DNA of 64,000 nt from Dokdonia pacifica (GTDB taxonomy: Bacteria > Bacteroidota > Bacteroidia > Flavobacteriales > Flavobacteriaceae). Positions 42,755-51,806 of this stretch are shown piece after piece (the stretch's first letter is position 1; every line of letters begins with the position of its first letter). The notes under the pieces are model-generated. The model was given only the letters and a program-made list of their open reading frames with translations, was not told the DNA's origin and made no database searches. Location of the stretch: assembly GCF_900188275.1 (NCBI RefSeq), contig NZ_FZNY01000001.1:992001-1056000 (forward strand). Reading direction: 5' to 3'. A program made the translations under genes and the position numbers.

Positions 42755-43612
42755 ATGAAAATATATCCCATAGAAGCTGGTCATTTCAAACTAGATGGTG
42801 GCGCTATGTTTGGTGTAGTTCCTAAAACATTATGGACCCGTACCAATCCTGCAGATGCGCATAACATGATTGATATTGCAGCACGTTGTATGCTTATAGA
42901 AGATGGCAATCGTCTTATTCTCATAGATACTGGAATGGGTGACAAGCAATCTGATAAGTTTTATAGTTATTATCATTTATGGGGAGATTATAGCATAGAT
43001 AGTTCATTGGCATTTTACGGATTTCACAGAGATGATATTACAGATGTATTTATGACGCATCTGCATTTTGACCACTGTGGGGGTTCTGTACAATGGAATA
43101 AAGATAGAACAGGCTATGAACCTGCTTTTAAAAATGCTACTTTTTGGAGCAATGAAGATCATTGGAAATGGGCTACTCAACCTAATCGAAGAGAGCGTGC
43201 TTCTTTCTTAAAAGAAAACATTTTGCCTATGCAAGAAAGCGGGCAATTACGATATGTCTCAAGAGAAGGAAACGTTTTTCAAGAAACTTCAGAACTAGGT
43301 TTTGGTATCTTTTTTGCAGATGGTCATACAGATAAACAGATGATTCCTCATATTACCTATCAAGATAAAACAATTGTCTTTATGGCAGATTTACTTCCTA
43401 CTGCAGGACATCTGCCCTTACCATTTGTGATGGGATACGATACACGTCCATTATTAACACTTGATGAGAAGGAACTCTTTTTAAATACTGCTGCAGATAA
43501 AGGATACTATTTATGGCTGGAACATGATGCTCACAATCCCATTATCACAGTACAACATACAGAAAAAGGTGTTCGCCTTAAAGACACTTTTACTCTACAG
43601 GAAATTCTTTAA
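42755..43612 (+). CDS. Lactonase-like MBL-fold metallo-hydrolase
   Basis: A 285-residue metallo-beta-lactamase-fold enzyme. The dinuclear metal motif THLHFDHCGG (H102, H104, D106, H107) is the HxHxDH of the family, with FADGHTDKQ carrying another histidine and LEHDAHNP the last one. The overall plan (N-terminal GGAMFGVVPKTLWTR, early insertion, no signal peptide) fits N-acylhomoserine-lactonase-like and related Bacteroidota proteins. The family also includes ring-opening hydrolases of other lactones, so quorum quenching is a guess. The next gene starts 17 bp downstream. Confidence 0.88.
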   Translation: MKIYPIEAGHFKLDGGAMFGVVPKTLWTRTNPADAHNMIDIAARCMLIEDGNRLILIDTGMGDKQSDKFYSYYHLWGDYSIDSSLAFYGFHRDDITDVFMTHLHFDHCGGSVQWNKDRTGYEPAFKNATFWSNEDHWKWATQPNRRERASFLKENILPMQESGQLRYVSREGNVFQETSELGFGIFFADGHTDKQMIPHITYQDKTIVFMADLLPTAGHLPLPFVMGYDTRPLLTLDEKELFLNTAADKGYYLWLEHDAHNPIITVQHTEKGVRLKDTFTLQEIL

Positions 43613-43629
43613 ATTTATTACCTATAAAA

Positions 43630-45297
43630 ATGTATACTATTTATAAAAAAATCACCCTTGCTATTACCATATCAGCTCTCATTGTAGGATGTGATACACC
43701 TGCGCCTTTAGTGAGTGTTGTAGAGGCCAATATAGATAGCAATCCTTTAAAAATTACACCACTTACAGATACTCAAGAAAAATCTTGGGGAGCTAAAGAT
43801 TTAGTCATTGATACCATTCCTGGTATGAGTGTCGAAAAAACATATGCAGAAATTCTTCCTGGAAAGTCAGGAGTGCAAACCATCGTTGCTGTGATTGATA
43901 GTGGTACAGACATTACCCACAAGGATCTTAAAAATGTTATATGGACCAATCCTAAAGAAATCCCTAATAATGGCAAAGACGATGACAATAATGGATATAT
44001 AGATGATATTCACGGATGGAATTTCTTAGGAGACGTTTTAGATGAGCAGTTAGAGCTTGCTAGAATTATAGATCGTTATGACAGTGAGTTTAAAGGAAAA
44101 ACCATCGCTCAAATTCCAGCCAATAAAAGGGATATTTTTCTTTCTTATCAAAAAGCACGAACCGAGCACGATAGAGAATATTCTGAATTACAACGCTTGA
44201 AACAAGATCGAGATCAGATTCTTAGAGAGGTGACCTCTTCTCATGCTATCATTTCAAAAAAGTTAGGAAAAGAAACGTATACGATTAAAGAGTTACGTGC
44301 CATTCCAAACCCTAATGAAGAAATGCAAAATCATATTGGGTTCTTATCACAGATGTTCCAATATGAAGAAACTATTCCAAAATTTATAACATTAATAGAA
44401 GGCGACTTAGAGCAAATTGAAGGTCAATTAATAAATTATAGTTTAAATGCTTCTTTCAGGGATGTGCTAGGAGATAATCCTTATGATATTAATGATAATA
44501 GCTATGGAGATAATAATGTTTCAGGGCCTAATCAAGAAGATGCATTACACGGTACGCATGTAGCAGGTATTATCGCTGCACAACGCGATAATGGTATCGG
44601 TATGGATGGTATTGCAAATAGCAATATTAAACTTATGATATTAAGGGCTGTCTCTAAGGGAGACGAATATGATAAAGATATTGCACTTGCTATTCGTTAT
44701 GCTGTAGATAATGGGGCAAAAGTAATTAATACCTCTTTTGGTAAATATTATTCTCAAAACCCAGAATGGGTATATGATGCGATTAAATATGCAGCCAAAA
44801 AAGATGTGCTTATTGTTAATGCTGCTGGAAATGAAGGTCTTAATCTAGATGATTCCTCCAATAGGGTGTATCCTAATGACCAATGGAATAATAGCACTGA
44901 AATAAGCGATACATTTTTAACAGTAGGAGCTTTAAACAAAAAATATGGAAGTGAGATGGTTGCAGATTTTTCAAATTATGGAAAATCCAATGTGGATGTT
45001 TTTGCTCCTGGAGTACGTATTTGGTCTACAGCTCCTAATAATACGTATGAGTTCTTACAAGGAACCTCTATGGCTGCTCCAAATACAACAGGAGTAGCTG
45101 CTATGTTACGAAGTTATTACCCTAAACTCAAAGCAAGTCAAATAAAAAATATTATCATTAAAAGTGGATTACTAACCACAAATTCAGTTATTGTATCTGG
45201 AGACCCTTCTAAAAGAACTCGTTTTGACGAGCTTTCTAAGTCAGGGAAAATAGTAAATATGTATAATGCCTTTAAATTGGCAGCACTAAACAAATAA
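43630..45297 (+). CDS. Subtilisin-like S8 peptidase, lipoprotein with long insertion
   Basis: A 555-residue serine protease. A lipobox (LIVGC at residues 18-22) anchors it to a membrane. The catalytic triad is D90 (AVIDSGTDITHKDL), H307 (HGTHVAGIIAA) and S480 (GTSMAAPNTTGVAAM). The gap of 217 residues between Asp and His is far longer than in typical subtilases; it holds DDDNNGYIDDIHGWNFLG and a Glu/Arg/Lys-rich, probably coiled-coil segment (YQKARTEHDREYSELQRLKQ). This may be a regulatory or autoinhibitory insert. The M1 peptidase starts 2 bp after its stop, so the two are co-transcribed. Confidence 0.92.
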   Translation: MYTIYKKITLAITISALIVGCDTPAPLVSVVEANIDSNPLKITPLTDTQEKSWGAKDLVIDTIPGMSVEKTYAEILPGKSGVQTIVAVIDSGTDITHKDLKNVIWTNPKEIPNNGKDDDNNGYIDDIHGWNFLGDVLDEQLELARIIDRYDSEFKGKTIAQIPANKRDIFLSYQKARTEHDREYSELQRLKQDRDQILREVTSSHAIISKKLGKETYTIKELRAIPNPNEEMQNHIGFLSQMFQYEETIPKFITLIEGDLEQIEGQLINYSLNASFRDVLGDNPYDINDNSYGDNNVSGPNQEDALHGTHVAGIIAAQRDNGIGMDGIANSNIKLMILRAVSKGDEYDKDIALAIRYAVDNGAKVINTSFGKYYSQNPEWVYDAIKYAAKKDVLIVNAAGNEGLNLDDSSNRVYPNDQWNNSTEISDTFLTVGALNKKYGSEMVADFSNYGKSNVDVFAPGVRIWSTAPNNTYEFLQGTSMAAPNTTGVAAMLRSYYPKLKASQIKNIIIKSGLLTTNSVIVSGDPSKRTRFDELSKSGKIVNMYNAFKLAALNK

Positions 45298-45299
45298 CA

Positions 45300-47138
45300 A
45301 TGATCAAACCTATTCTAAAATGCATTCTTTTTGTAGGCGTATGCGCTATTTCTATAACAAATAGTAATGCACAAAACACTTCATATTGGCAACAACATGT
45401 TGATTACAAAATGGAAATCGACATGAATGTAAACAACTATCAATATGATGGGACACAAGAGTTGACCTATACAAACAACTCACCAGACACTTTAACACAA
45501 GTCTTTTATCACTTATTTTTCAATGCTTTTCAGCCTGGAAGTGAAATGGATGTAAGATCACGTACTATTCCAGATCCAGACCCGCGTGTTGGCGATAGAA
45601 TAAGCAAATTAGCTCCTGACGAAATAGGGTTTATGAAAGTAAACAGTCTAAGTCAAGATGGAAAAAACACATCATATACTGTTGCAGGTACTATATTGGA
45701 AGTTACATTGGCACAGCCTATTTTACCTGGTCAAAAAACTACATTTAATATGGATTTTACAGGACAAGTGCCTGTACAAATACGTCGTAGTGGGCGTAAC
45801 AACAAAGAAGGTGTTGCATTATCTATGACACAATGGTATCCTAAACTTGCTGAGTATGATTTTGAAGGATGGCATGCAGACCCATATATAGGACGCGAAT
45901 TTCATGGAGTATGGGGTGATTTTGACGTAAAAATTACTATAGATGCTGACTTTACATTGGGAGGAACAGGATATGTGCAAAACGGAAATAAAGTAGGGCA
46001 TGGCTACCAAGATAAAGGAGCTTCTGCTACTCCTAGAACAAAAAGAGGGAAATACACATGGCATTTTGTAGCACCTAATGTACATGACTTTACATGGGCT
46101 GCAGATCCAAATTATAGACATGATACTATCATTGGTGAAAATGGAGTAGAATTACATTTTTTATATAAGAACAATCCTGAAATAATAGAAAACTGGAAAA
46201 AGTTACAGCCTAAAACAGCTGAAATACTCTCTTATTTCAACAAGCATATTGGAAAGTACCCATACAAGCAATACTCTGTTATACAAGGAGGAGATGGAGG
46301 TATGGAGTATGCAATGTGTACTTTAATAACTGGAGAGCGTAGTTTTGGAAGTTTAGTGGGCGTAACAGCACATGAGTTTGCACACACATGGTTTCAATTT
46401 TTATTAGCTACAAATGAAGCCAAACATGAATGGATGGATGAAGGATTTACATCATATATCTCTGCAAAAGCCATGAACGAGGTAATGCAACAAAACAGAG
46501 AAAACCCTGTATCTGGATCTTATAGCGGATACTATCGATTAGTGGAGAGTGGATATGAACAATCACAATCAACACACGCAGATCGTTATAATAGAAATTT
46601 TGCCTATGGTGTTGCTGCTTATAGTAAAGGAGCTATTTTCCTATCACAATTAGGGTATATTATTGGGGAAGAAAATCTAGAAAAAACCATCAAAAAGTAT
46701 TTTAACGATTTTGCTTTTAAACACCCAACACCAAATGATATCAAACGTACTGCCGAAAAAGTATCTGGAATGCAATTAGACTGGTACCTTACTGACTGGA
46801 CACAAACAACAAATACGATTGATTACGCAATTACGGAAGTTGTAGAAGACGGAAATAAAACAAAGGTCACGCTTTCGCGAAAAGGTACAATGCCTATGCC
46901 TATAGATCTACAAGTAACTACCAATAAAGGAGAAACAACATACTATGTCCCTTTACGTATGATGCGCGGGGAAAAGCCAAATACCACTAATTATACATTA
47001 TTAGAAGATTGGCCTTGGACAAACCCAACGTATACATTTACTATTGATGTTCCTATGTCTAAAATAAAATCTATGACGATTGATTCTAGTACATTAATGG
47101 CAGATATAAATCGCGAAAATAACGATTGGAGGAAATAA
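45300..47138 (+). CDS. M1-family zinc aminopeptidase
   Basis: A 612-residue exported metallopeptidase: signal peptide to about residue 25 (SITNSNAQ). The zinc ligands are H358 and H362 in HEFAH and E381 in WMDEGF, the HExxH-18-E pattern; the exopeptidase-type motif GGMEYAM (GxMEN-like) is at about 336-342. It would trim N-terminal residues from peptides released by the neighbouring S8 protease. In Bacteroidota the M1 family also includes outer-surface enzymes. The gene ends in a shared bidirectional terminator. Palindrome at 46873-46882, read as LSRKG. Confidence 0.93.
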   Translation: MIKPILKCILFVGVCAISITNSNAQNTSYWQQHVDYKMEIDMNVNNYQYDGTQELTYTNNSPDTLTQVFYHLFFNAFQPGSEMDVRSRTIPDPDPRVGDRISKLAPDEIGFMKVNSLSQDGKNTSYTVAGTILEVTLAQPILPGQKTTFNMDFTGQVPVQIRRSGRNNKEGVALSMTQWYPKLAEYDFEGWHADPYIGREFHGVWGDFDVKITIDADFTLGGTGYVQNGNKVGHGYQDKGASATPRTKRGKYTWHFVAPNVHDFTWAADPNYRHDTIIGENGVELHFLYKNNPEIIENWKKLQPKTAEILSYFNKHIGKYPYKQYSVIQGGDGGMEYAMCTLITGERSFGSLVGVTAHEFAHTWFQFLLATNEAKHEWMDEGFTSYISAKAMNEVMQQNRENPVSGSYSGYYRLVESGYEQSQSTHADRYNRNFAYGVAAYSKGAIFLSQLGYIIGEENLEKTIKKYFNDFAFKHPTPNDIKRTAEKVSGMQLDWYLTDWTQTTNTIDYAITEVVEDGNKTKVTLSRKGTMPMPIDLQVTTNKGETTYYVPLRMMRGEKPNTTNYTLLEDWPWTNPTYTFTIDVPMSKIKSMTIDSSTLMADINRENNDWRK

Positions 47139-47160
47139 AATGATTATCTAAAAACAAAAA

Positions 47161-47188
47161 ATCCCGCTTTAATAGCGGGATTTTTTTT
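47161..47188. terminator. Bidirectional terminator between convergent genes
   Basis: ATCCCGCT, loop, AGCGGGAT with a T8 run on the plus strand and a T-run (TTTTTTG) on the minus strand. It serves both the M1 peptidase gene and the T9SS gene. Confidence 0.92.
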
Positions 47189-47204
47189 GAATTTATTCTT
47201 CAGA

Positions 47205-50018
47205 TTATCTCTTAATAAATCGAGTGGTTACTGTTGCATTATTCTGAGTAGTAGCACGTATAAAATAGACTCCATTAGTATATGCACTTACATCTATTGT
47301 ACCCTGAGAAAGATTATCTATATCACCTTCTTCAAGGATTCTTCCTGTATAATCTATAATTTGATATCCTGCAATACTAGTTGCACCTGTAGTTCTGAAA
47401 TTTAATACATCGCTAGTAGGGTTAGGGAATACACGTAGTATATTCTCATCTCCAGCGTTTTCAGCAAAATCATCTATAGAAAGTGGTGTTGCTTCTGTAT
47501 CATACATCCCATTTCCATGGGTACCAATAAGCAATCTATTATCAGATGGACGGTATACAAGCCCACTTACAATAGCCATTCCTATTTCATCACTAGCCTC
47601 CATAGACCAATCTTCTTCTCTTGGATCTGGACTACTAAATAATCCTCTTGCAGTACCTACATAATATCCAGCTTGACCATTTACCTCTGTGATCGCTGCA
47701 GAACGTATTGAATGTGCAGATAAATTACGCTCTACTACTTCCCAAGTAGGGTTATTACTCGTTGCATTGGTAGTTAAGAAGATATTAGTAATATTATAAT
47801 TTCCATATACAGCTAATACAATGTCTGGATTTGTAGGGTGAATTGCAAACCCAGAAACTATAGTTCCTCCTGCTGTAGAAGCTTCTGGAGGTGTTATCGT
47901 AATTGCCTCAGATATGTCAGTAGCATTTTGAGGATCATTAAGCTTAAAGATACCTCCGCTTTGTCCACCTATCAATAAATAACTTGTTGCTGGGTCATAT
48001 TCTCCTCTGGTAGCAGCAAGCTGTCTCAAGAATTGATTCCCTGGTAAATTACCCATATCATCCCAATTATTTGGATTTACACCTACAGCATTTGTGGTTC
48101 TATACATGGTTCCACCATCTGCATAATAAAGTGCATTTGTATTGTCTGGGTCTAAGTAGAAATAAGTCACAAAAATACTGCTGTTTGCTCCTGCAGGAGT
48201 AATTTCAACAAATGTGTTAGCTGCTTGATTAAACCTTAAAATCTGTCCTCCTTGAGAACCTAAGTATAATCTGAAAGGATTATTCCCATCTTCTCTACCG
48301 ATACCTACCGATACACCATCACCTCCAAAAAATCGCGTGTGTGCCGTATTATTTGGCTGTCCAACAGTTGTTCCTCCAAATGTAGTACCATTATCTTGTG
48401 CGCCACCAAAAACAAAATCAGAACCTTCTTCCGGATCTAACGCTACATGATAAAATTGATACGTTTGGTAATTATTATTAAGATTATCCCAAGCAATACT
48501 TGCTGCATTGATATCGTCTGTTCTATGTATACCACCATCTGTTCCTGTAAAAAAGACATCAGCATTATTAGGGTCAAAAACAAGATCATGAATATCTGGA
48601 TGGTGCTCATCACCTCCGCCATTTTGTTGGTTTTGATCATATAAGAACGTACTTACTCTATCGTATCCCCCTATAAGTTCAAATTCATCGTCTGTTTCAA
48701 TATCTTCAATTCGATAAACACTACTACCACCTATAACGACAAAATTTTCATCATCAGGTTTTACAGATACTACGATATCATAACCACTTTGTATAGAAAA
48801 AGGATCAACACCTCGTAAATTTTCTGGGTTTTGGGCAGGGTTACTAGGATCATTACTTGGTAAATCTGGTAACTTTGAAGAAAAATCTGTCCAAGTATCT
48901 GTACTTAAATCATAACGCCATAAATCTGCATCTGGTACTAAATCTGGAGAGGTTTGAGGAAGATTACCATTATTATTCACATTAGGAAATAATGCATATA
49001 ATAAGTTTTCATTTGAAGGAACCGTACTTAATACAATACGACCTGTTGAACCAGGTTGCCATCCCATAGGATCTCCATTTTGAGCAATGCGTACCCAACT
49101 TCCATTTCCTGTTTCAGAGGTATATACACCATTATCTGGATTATTTGCTGTACCTCGCAAACTAGCATATACTCTCCCAGTACTATCTATCGTTACATCA
49201 GAAAAACCTCCATTATTACCTGGCTCTTGTAATTCAATAGTAAGCGTCGTCCCATCATATCTATAAATTCTTCCGAAGTTTGCTATAAATAAATCTCCAT
49301 TTACTGGGCTTACAGCCAATGCATGATTAAAATCAAAGAAAGAATCAAAGTTTTCAAAGCTAGAATTAGTACCAGGTATTTGTTCCCAGTTTAAACCTCC
49401 ATCTTCAGATCTCCAAACTCCCTGTCCTAAAAATTGTCCTGCACCAATAGATGCTGAATTTCCAATAAGTTCTCCAGTAGCATAGTACCAGATATTTTGA
49501 AATCCATCTCTTGGGTCTTGAGCAATAGACGTTACATTATGTATTTCACTATTTGGTGAGACTTTTGTCCAACTCTGTCCACCATCTGTAGTTCTAAAAA
49601 CACCCCCACTTACAGCTCCTGCAAGTATCGTATTACTAGTGGCATCACTTACATCTATAGCGAGTGTTCTTGTACGGCCTCCAAGATTAGAAGGTCCTCT
49701 ATTGATATACACATTTTGAGAAGTTCGTAATCCTTCTTGATTACGTAACTGATCTACAGATGTTAAGAACTCCAATTCTTTTTGATCTCTTGGAATGATC
49801 CCTGTTTGAGGGTCTCTTTGAAATTGTAATTCATATTCCAAACGTTCTTGAGCAAATTGATACTTCTTCTCAATAGGTGTTTTTTCCTTTTTTTCAACGA
49901 CAGGTGCCGTTAATGTGGTCTCGTTTGCTGCTACTGTTTCATTAGCGCTTCTATTTATAATAAAATAGGATAACACCCCCACAGATAAGAGTGCTAAAGC
50001 GTAGGTAGTTTTTTTCAT
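47205..50018 (-). CDS. T9SS-secreted BNR/VPS10-type protein
   Basis: A 937-residue cell-surface protein. The signal peptide covers about residues 1-20 (YALALLSVGVLSYFI). The central 700 residues hold BNR or Asp-box motifs (TTDGGQSWT, SEDGGLNWEQ, FFTGTDGGIHRT) forming beta-propellers; no active-site set is recognised. The last 80 residues are a type A T9SS sorting domain (VFPNPTSDVLNFRT, GYQIIDYTGRILEEG, YTNGVYFIRATT, ending RFIKR), so it is exported by the type IX system and probably attached to the cell surface. It is related in plan to the BNR protein at 8-11 kb, but that one lacks a sorting domain. Confidence 0.88.
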   Translation of the reverse strand: MKKTTYALALLSVGVLSYFIINRSANETVAANETTLTAPVVEKKEKTPIEKKYQFAQERLEYELQFQRDPQTGIIPRDQKELEFLTSVDQLRNQEGLRTSQNVYINRGPSNLGGRTRTLAIDVSDATSNTILAGAVSGGVFRTTDGGQSWTKVSPNSEIHNVTSIAQDPRDGFQNIWYYATGELIGNSASIGAGQFLGQGVWRSEDGGLNWEQIPGTNSSFENFDSFFDFNHALAVSPVNGDLFIANFGRIYRYDGTTLTIELQEPGNNGGFSDVTIDSTGRVYASLRGTANNPDNGVYTSETGNGSWVRIAQNGDPMGWQPGSTGRIVLSTVPSNENLLYALFPNVNNNGNLPQTSPDLVPDADLWRYDLSTDTWTDFSSKLPDLPSNDPSNPAQNPENLRGVDPFSIQSGYDIVVSVKPDDENFVVIGGSSVYRIEDIETDDEFELIGGYDRVSTFLYDQNQQNGGGDEHHPDIHDLVFDPNNADVFFTGTDGGIHRTDDINAASIAWDNLNNNYQTYQFYHVALDPEEGSDFVFGGAQDNGTTFGGTTVGQPNNTAHTRFFGGDGVSVGIGREDGNNPFRLYLGSQGGQILRFNQAANTFVEITPAGANSSIFVTYFYLDPDNTNALYYADGGTMYRTTNAVGVNPNNWDDMGNLPGNQFLRQLAATRGEYDPATSYLLIGGQSGGIFKLNDPQNATDISEAITITPPEASTAGGTIVSGFAIHPTNPDIVLAVYGNYNITNIFLTTNATSNNPTWEVVERNLSAHSIRSAAITEVNGQAGYYVGTARGLFSSPDPREEDWSMEASDEIGMAIVSGLVYRPSDNRLLIGTHGNGMYDTEATPLSIDDFAENAGDENILRVFPNPTSDVLNFRTTGATSIAGYQIIDYTGRILEEGDIDNLSQGTIDVSAYTNGVYFIRATTQNNATVTTRFIKR

Positions 50019-50098
50019 TTTAATAACATTTTTTAATTATTCTTAGTATAATAGGGATTGACTAGGTTTCGTTAGGTCGTTATTATTTATAATTCATT

Positions 50099-50719
50099 TC
50101 ATTTTGTATCGGTTTTAGGAAACACTCGTTTGTTAAAAACAAGAAGAATTCCTACTCCTGTACTTATGGCCATATCTGCTATATTAAAAATAGCATTAAA
50201 AAAAGTAAAGGTTTTCCCTCCTATAAAAGGAATCCATGAAGGGAATGTAGCGTCTTTTATAAATGGAAAGTAGAGCATATCTACTACTTTACCATATAAT
50301 GGTTTTGCATAACCACCTCCTTCAGGTAAAAAAGTAGCCACTTGATTCTCATAACTAGCGTCAAAAATCACTCCATATAGAAGTGAATCTATAATATTAC
50401 CTACGGCCCCTGCAAATATTAAAGACACCGAAATGATAAGCAACTTAGGTGCATTTTCTTTTACCGATTTATACAACCAATACCCTATTAATGGTGCAAT
50501 AACCAAACGAAATAGTGAAAGTGCAATTTTACCATATTCTCCAGGCAATTGCGCTCCCCAAGCCGCGCCTTCATTTTCAACAAAATAAATTTGAAACCAA
50601 TCAAGTCCAAAAACCTTAATAGATTCCGTTAAATGAAAATGTGTTTTTATATAAATCTTGATACATTGATCTACAAGAAGTATTAAAAAAACAATAAGTC
50701 CAGCTTTTTTTAGTGACAT
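50099..50719 (-). CDS. lspA: Lipoprotein signal peptidase (signal peptidase II)
   Basis: A 206-residue inner-membrane aspartyl protease that removes lipoprotein signals after diacylglyceryl transfer. The catalytic Asp pair lies in GNIIDSLLYG and FNIADMAI; the usual FVENEGAAWG and NAIFNIADMA blocks are present. Four hydrophobic helices fit LspA. The protein is somewhat longer than LspA of E. coli (about 164), because of an insert around FDASYENQVATFLPEGGGYAKP. It is the last gene of the ileS-dksA-like group; many lipoproteins in this window are its substrates. Confidence 0.95.
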   Translation of the reverse strand: MSLKKAGLIVFLILLVDQCIKIYIKTHFHLTESIKVFGLDWFQIYFVENEGAAWGAQLPGEYGKIALSLFRLVIAPLIGYWLYKSVKENAPKLLIISVSLIFAGAVGNIIDSLLYGVIFDASYENQVATFLPEGGGYAKPLYGKVVDMLYFPFIKDATFPSWIPFIGGKTFTFFNAIFNIADMAISTGVGILLVFNKRVFPKTDTK

Positions 50720-50752
50720 ACAATATATTTAGGATGGTAAAAATACGTCTTT

Positions 50753-51382
50753 TTACTGTGAATTTATAACTGTTATATCACCATCAATACTCTGTAAATG
50801 TATTGTTTTAGCTCCAGTCATCCCTTTAGGAATAACGATAGTTCCGTTACGAGATTGTGCATGTATGGCTGCTTTTTTTGTTTCCAACTCAATATTTCCA
50901 GATATTGTATTGATACGTACGCTTTCGCGAAAGCGGAAATTAGATAAATTACAGCCGCCTCTTCCTAAATTAACTTGTATTTGAGTATAGTCTCCTTGTG
51001 CTTTTACACTTGCTAGAGTAGAATACACCTCAAGTGTGAGTCCCTCAGGAAGTGACACTTCCAAAACAATAGATAAGATTTTGTGTGCTGATAACTTATC
51101 ATTAAAAGGGATATAGTCTGGTGTGCGTCCAGTCGTGATTTTTAAGATTCCATCTTCAATTTCTGTATGAAGCAATGTACTCTCAAATGTTTCTCCTTCT
51201 ATCTGAGTGTAAATAGCTATTTTATCTGTTGTACTAGTAGTGACTTTAATTTGAAAAATATCATCACTTTTAATATATACCGTATGGGTGTCCCCTACAT
51301 CATATTCTTTAAACAGTTTTTTCTGGCCTAATAGGTTGTGCGAACACACAACTATGACTATAAAAAAGAAGTAATATTTCAT
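50753..51382 (-). CDS. Hypothetical secreted DUF4097-like protein
   Basis: A 209-residue exported protein with a signal peptide to about residue 19 (FFIVIVVCSHNLLGQ). The mature part is short repeated beta strands (IEDGILKITTGRTPD, VYSTLASVKAQG, VRINTISGNIELETK, IHLQSIDGDITVINS) like DUF4097 or head-GIN beta-helix proteins, common but uncharacterised in Bacteroidota. It starts 33 bp upstream of lspA on the same strand, inside the ileS-lspA group. Palindrome at 50923-50932, read as FRFRESV, breaks the beta-repeat. Confidence 0.6.
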   Translation of the reverse strand: MKYYFFFIVIVVCSHNLLGQKKLFKEYDVGDTHTVYIKSDDIFQIKVTTSTTDKIAIYTQIEGETFESTLLHTEIEDGILKITTGRTPDYIPFNDKLSAHKILSIVLEVSLPEGLTLEVYSTLASVKAQGDYTQIQVNLGRGGCNLSNFRFRESVRINTISGNIELETKKAAIHAQSRNGTIVIPKGMTGAKTIHLQSIDGDITVINSQ

Positions 51383-51388
51383 AAAAAA

Positions 51389-51404
51389 GCGTCCCTTAGG
51401 ACGC
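51389..51404 (-). terminator. Terminator between the DksA-like and DUF4097-like genes
   Basis: GCGTCC, loop CTTA, GGACGC, then on the minus strand a T6 run. It lies 11 bp past the DksA-like stop, so ileS and the DksA-like gene may end here, with partial read-through to lspA. Confidence 0.75.
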
Positions 51405-51414
51405 TGTTATTTTT

Positions 51415-51801
51415 TTAACTCTGCATATTCTTAGCTTCTATACTAAGTGTTGCATGTGGTACTAGTTTTAATCGTTCAGGATTAATAAGTTTTCCAGTAA
51501 CACGACAAATACCATACGTTTTATTATTGATACGAGTAATGGCATTTCTAAGGTCTCTAATAAACTTTTCTTGCCTAATAGCCAATGCGCTATTTGCTTC
51601 TTTACTCATAGTTGCACTTCCTTCCTCAAAAGATTTAAATTGTGGAGAAGTATCATCTGTACCGTTAGTACCATCATTAAGATACGCACTTTTAATTAAG
51701 TCTAAATCACGTTGTGCTTTATCTATTTTTTCTTGAATAATTACGCGAAAATCTTCTAATTCAGCATCGCTATATCTCTGTCCTTTTGTTGTATCTGCCA
51801 T
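51415..51801 (-). CDS. TraR/DksA-family protein with a degenerate zinc finger
   Basis: A 128-residue DksA-like protein. Residues 9-80 form the helical coiled-coil finger region (AELEDFRVIIQEKIDKAQRDLDLIKS); the C-terminal YGICRVTGKLINPERLKLVPHATLSIEAKN is the finger fold. Only one of the four zinc Cys (in GICRVTG) remains, so it probably does not bind zinc, as in other Bacteroidota members. DksA binds RNA polymerase secondary channel and modulates rRNA and stress transcription; this form may do likewise. It follows ileS by 5 bp and so responds to the same promoter. Confidence 0.85.
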   Translation of the reverse strand: MADTTKGQRYSDAELEDFRVIIQEKIDKAQRDLDLIKSAYLNDGTNGTDDTSPQFKSFEEGSATMSKEANSALAIRQEKFIRDLRNAITRINNKTYGICRVTGKLINPERLKLVPHATLSIEAKNMQS

Positions 51802-51806
51802 ACTAC

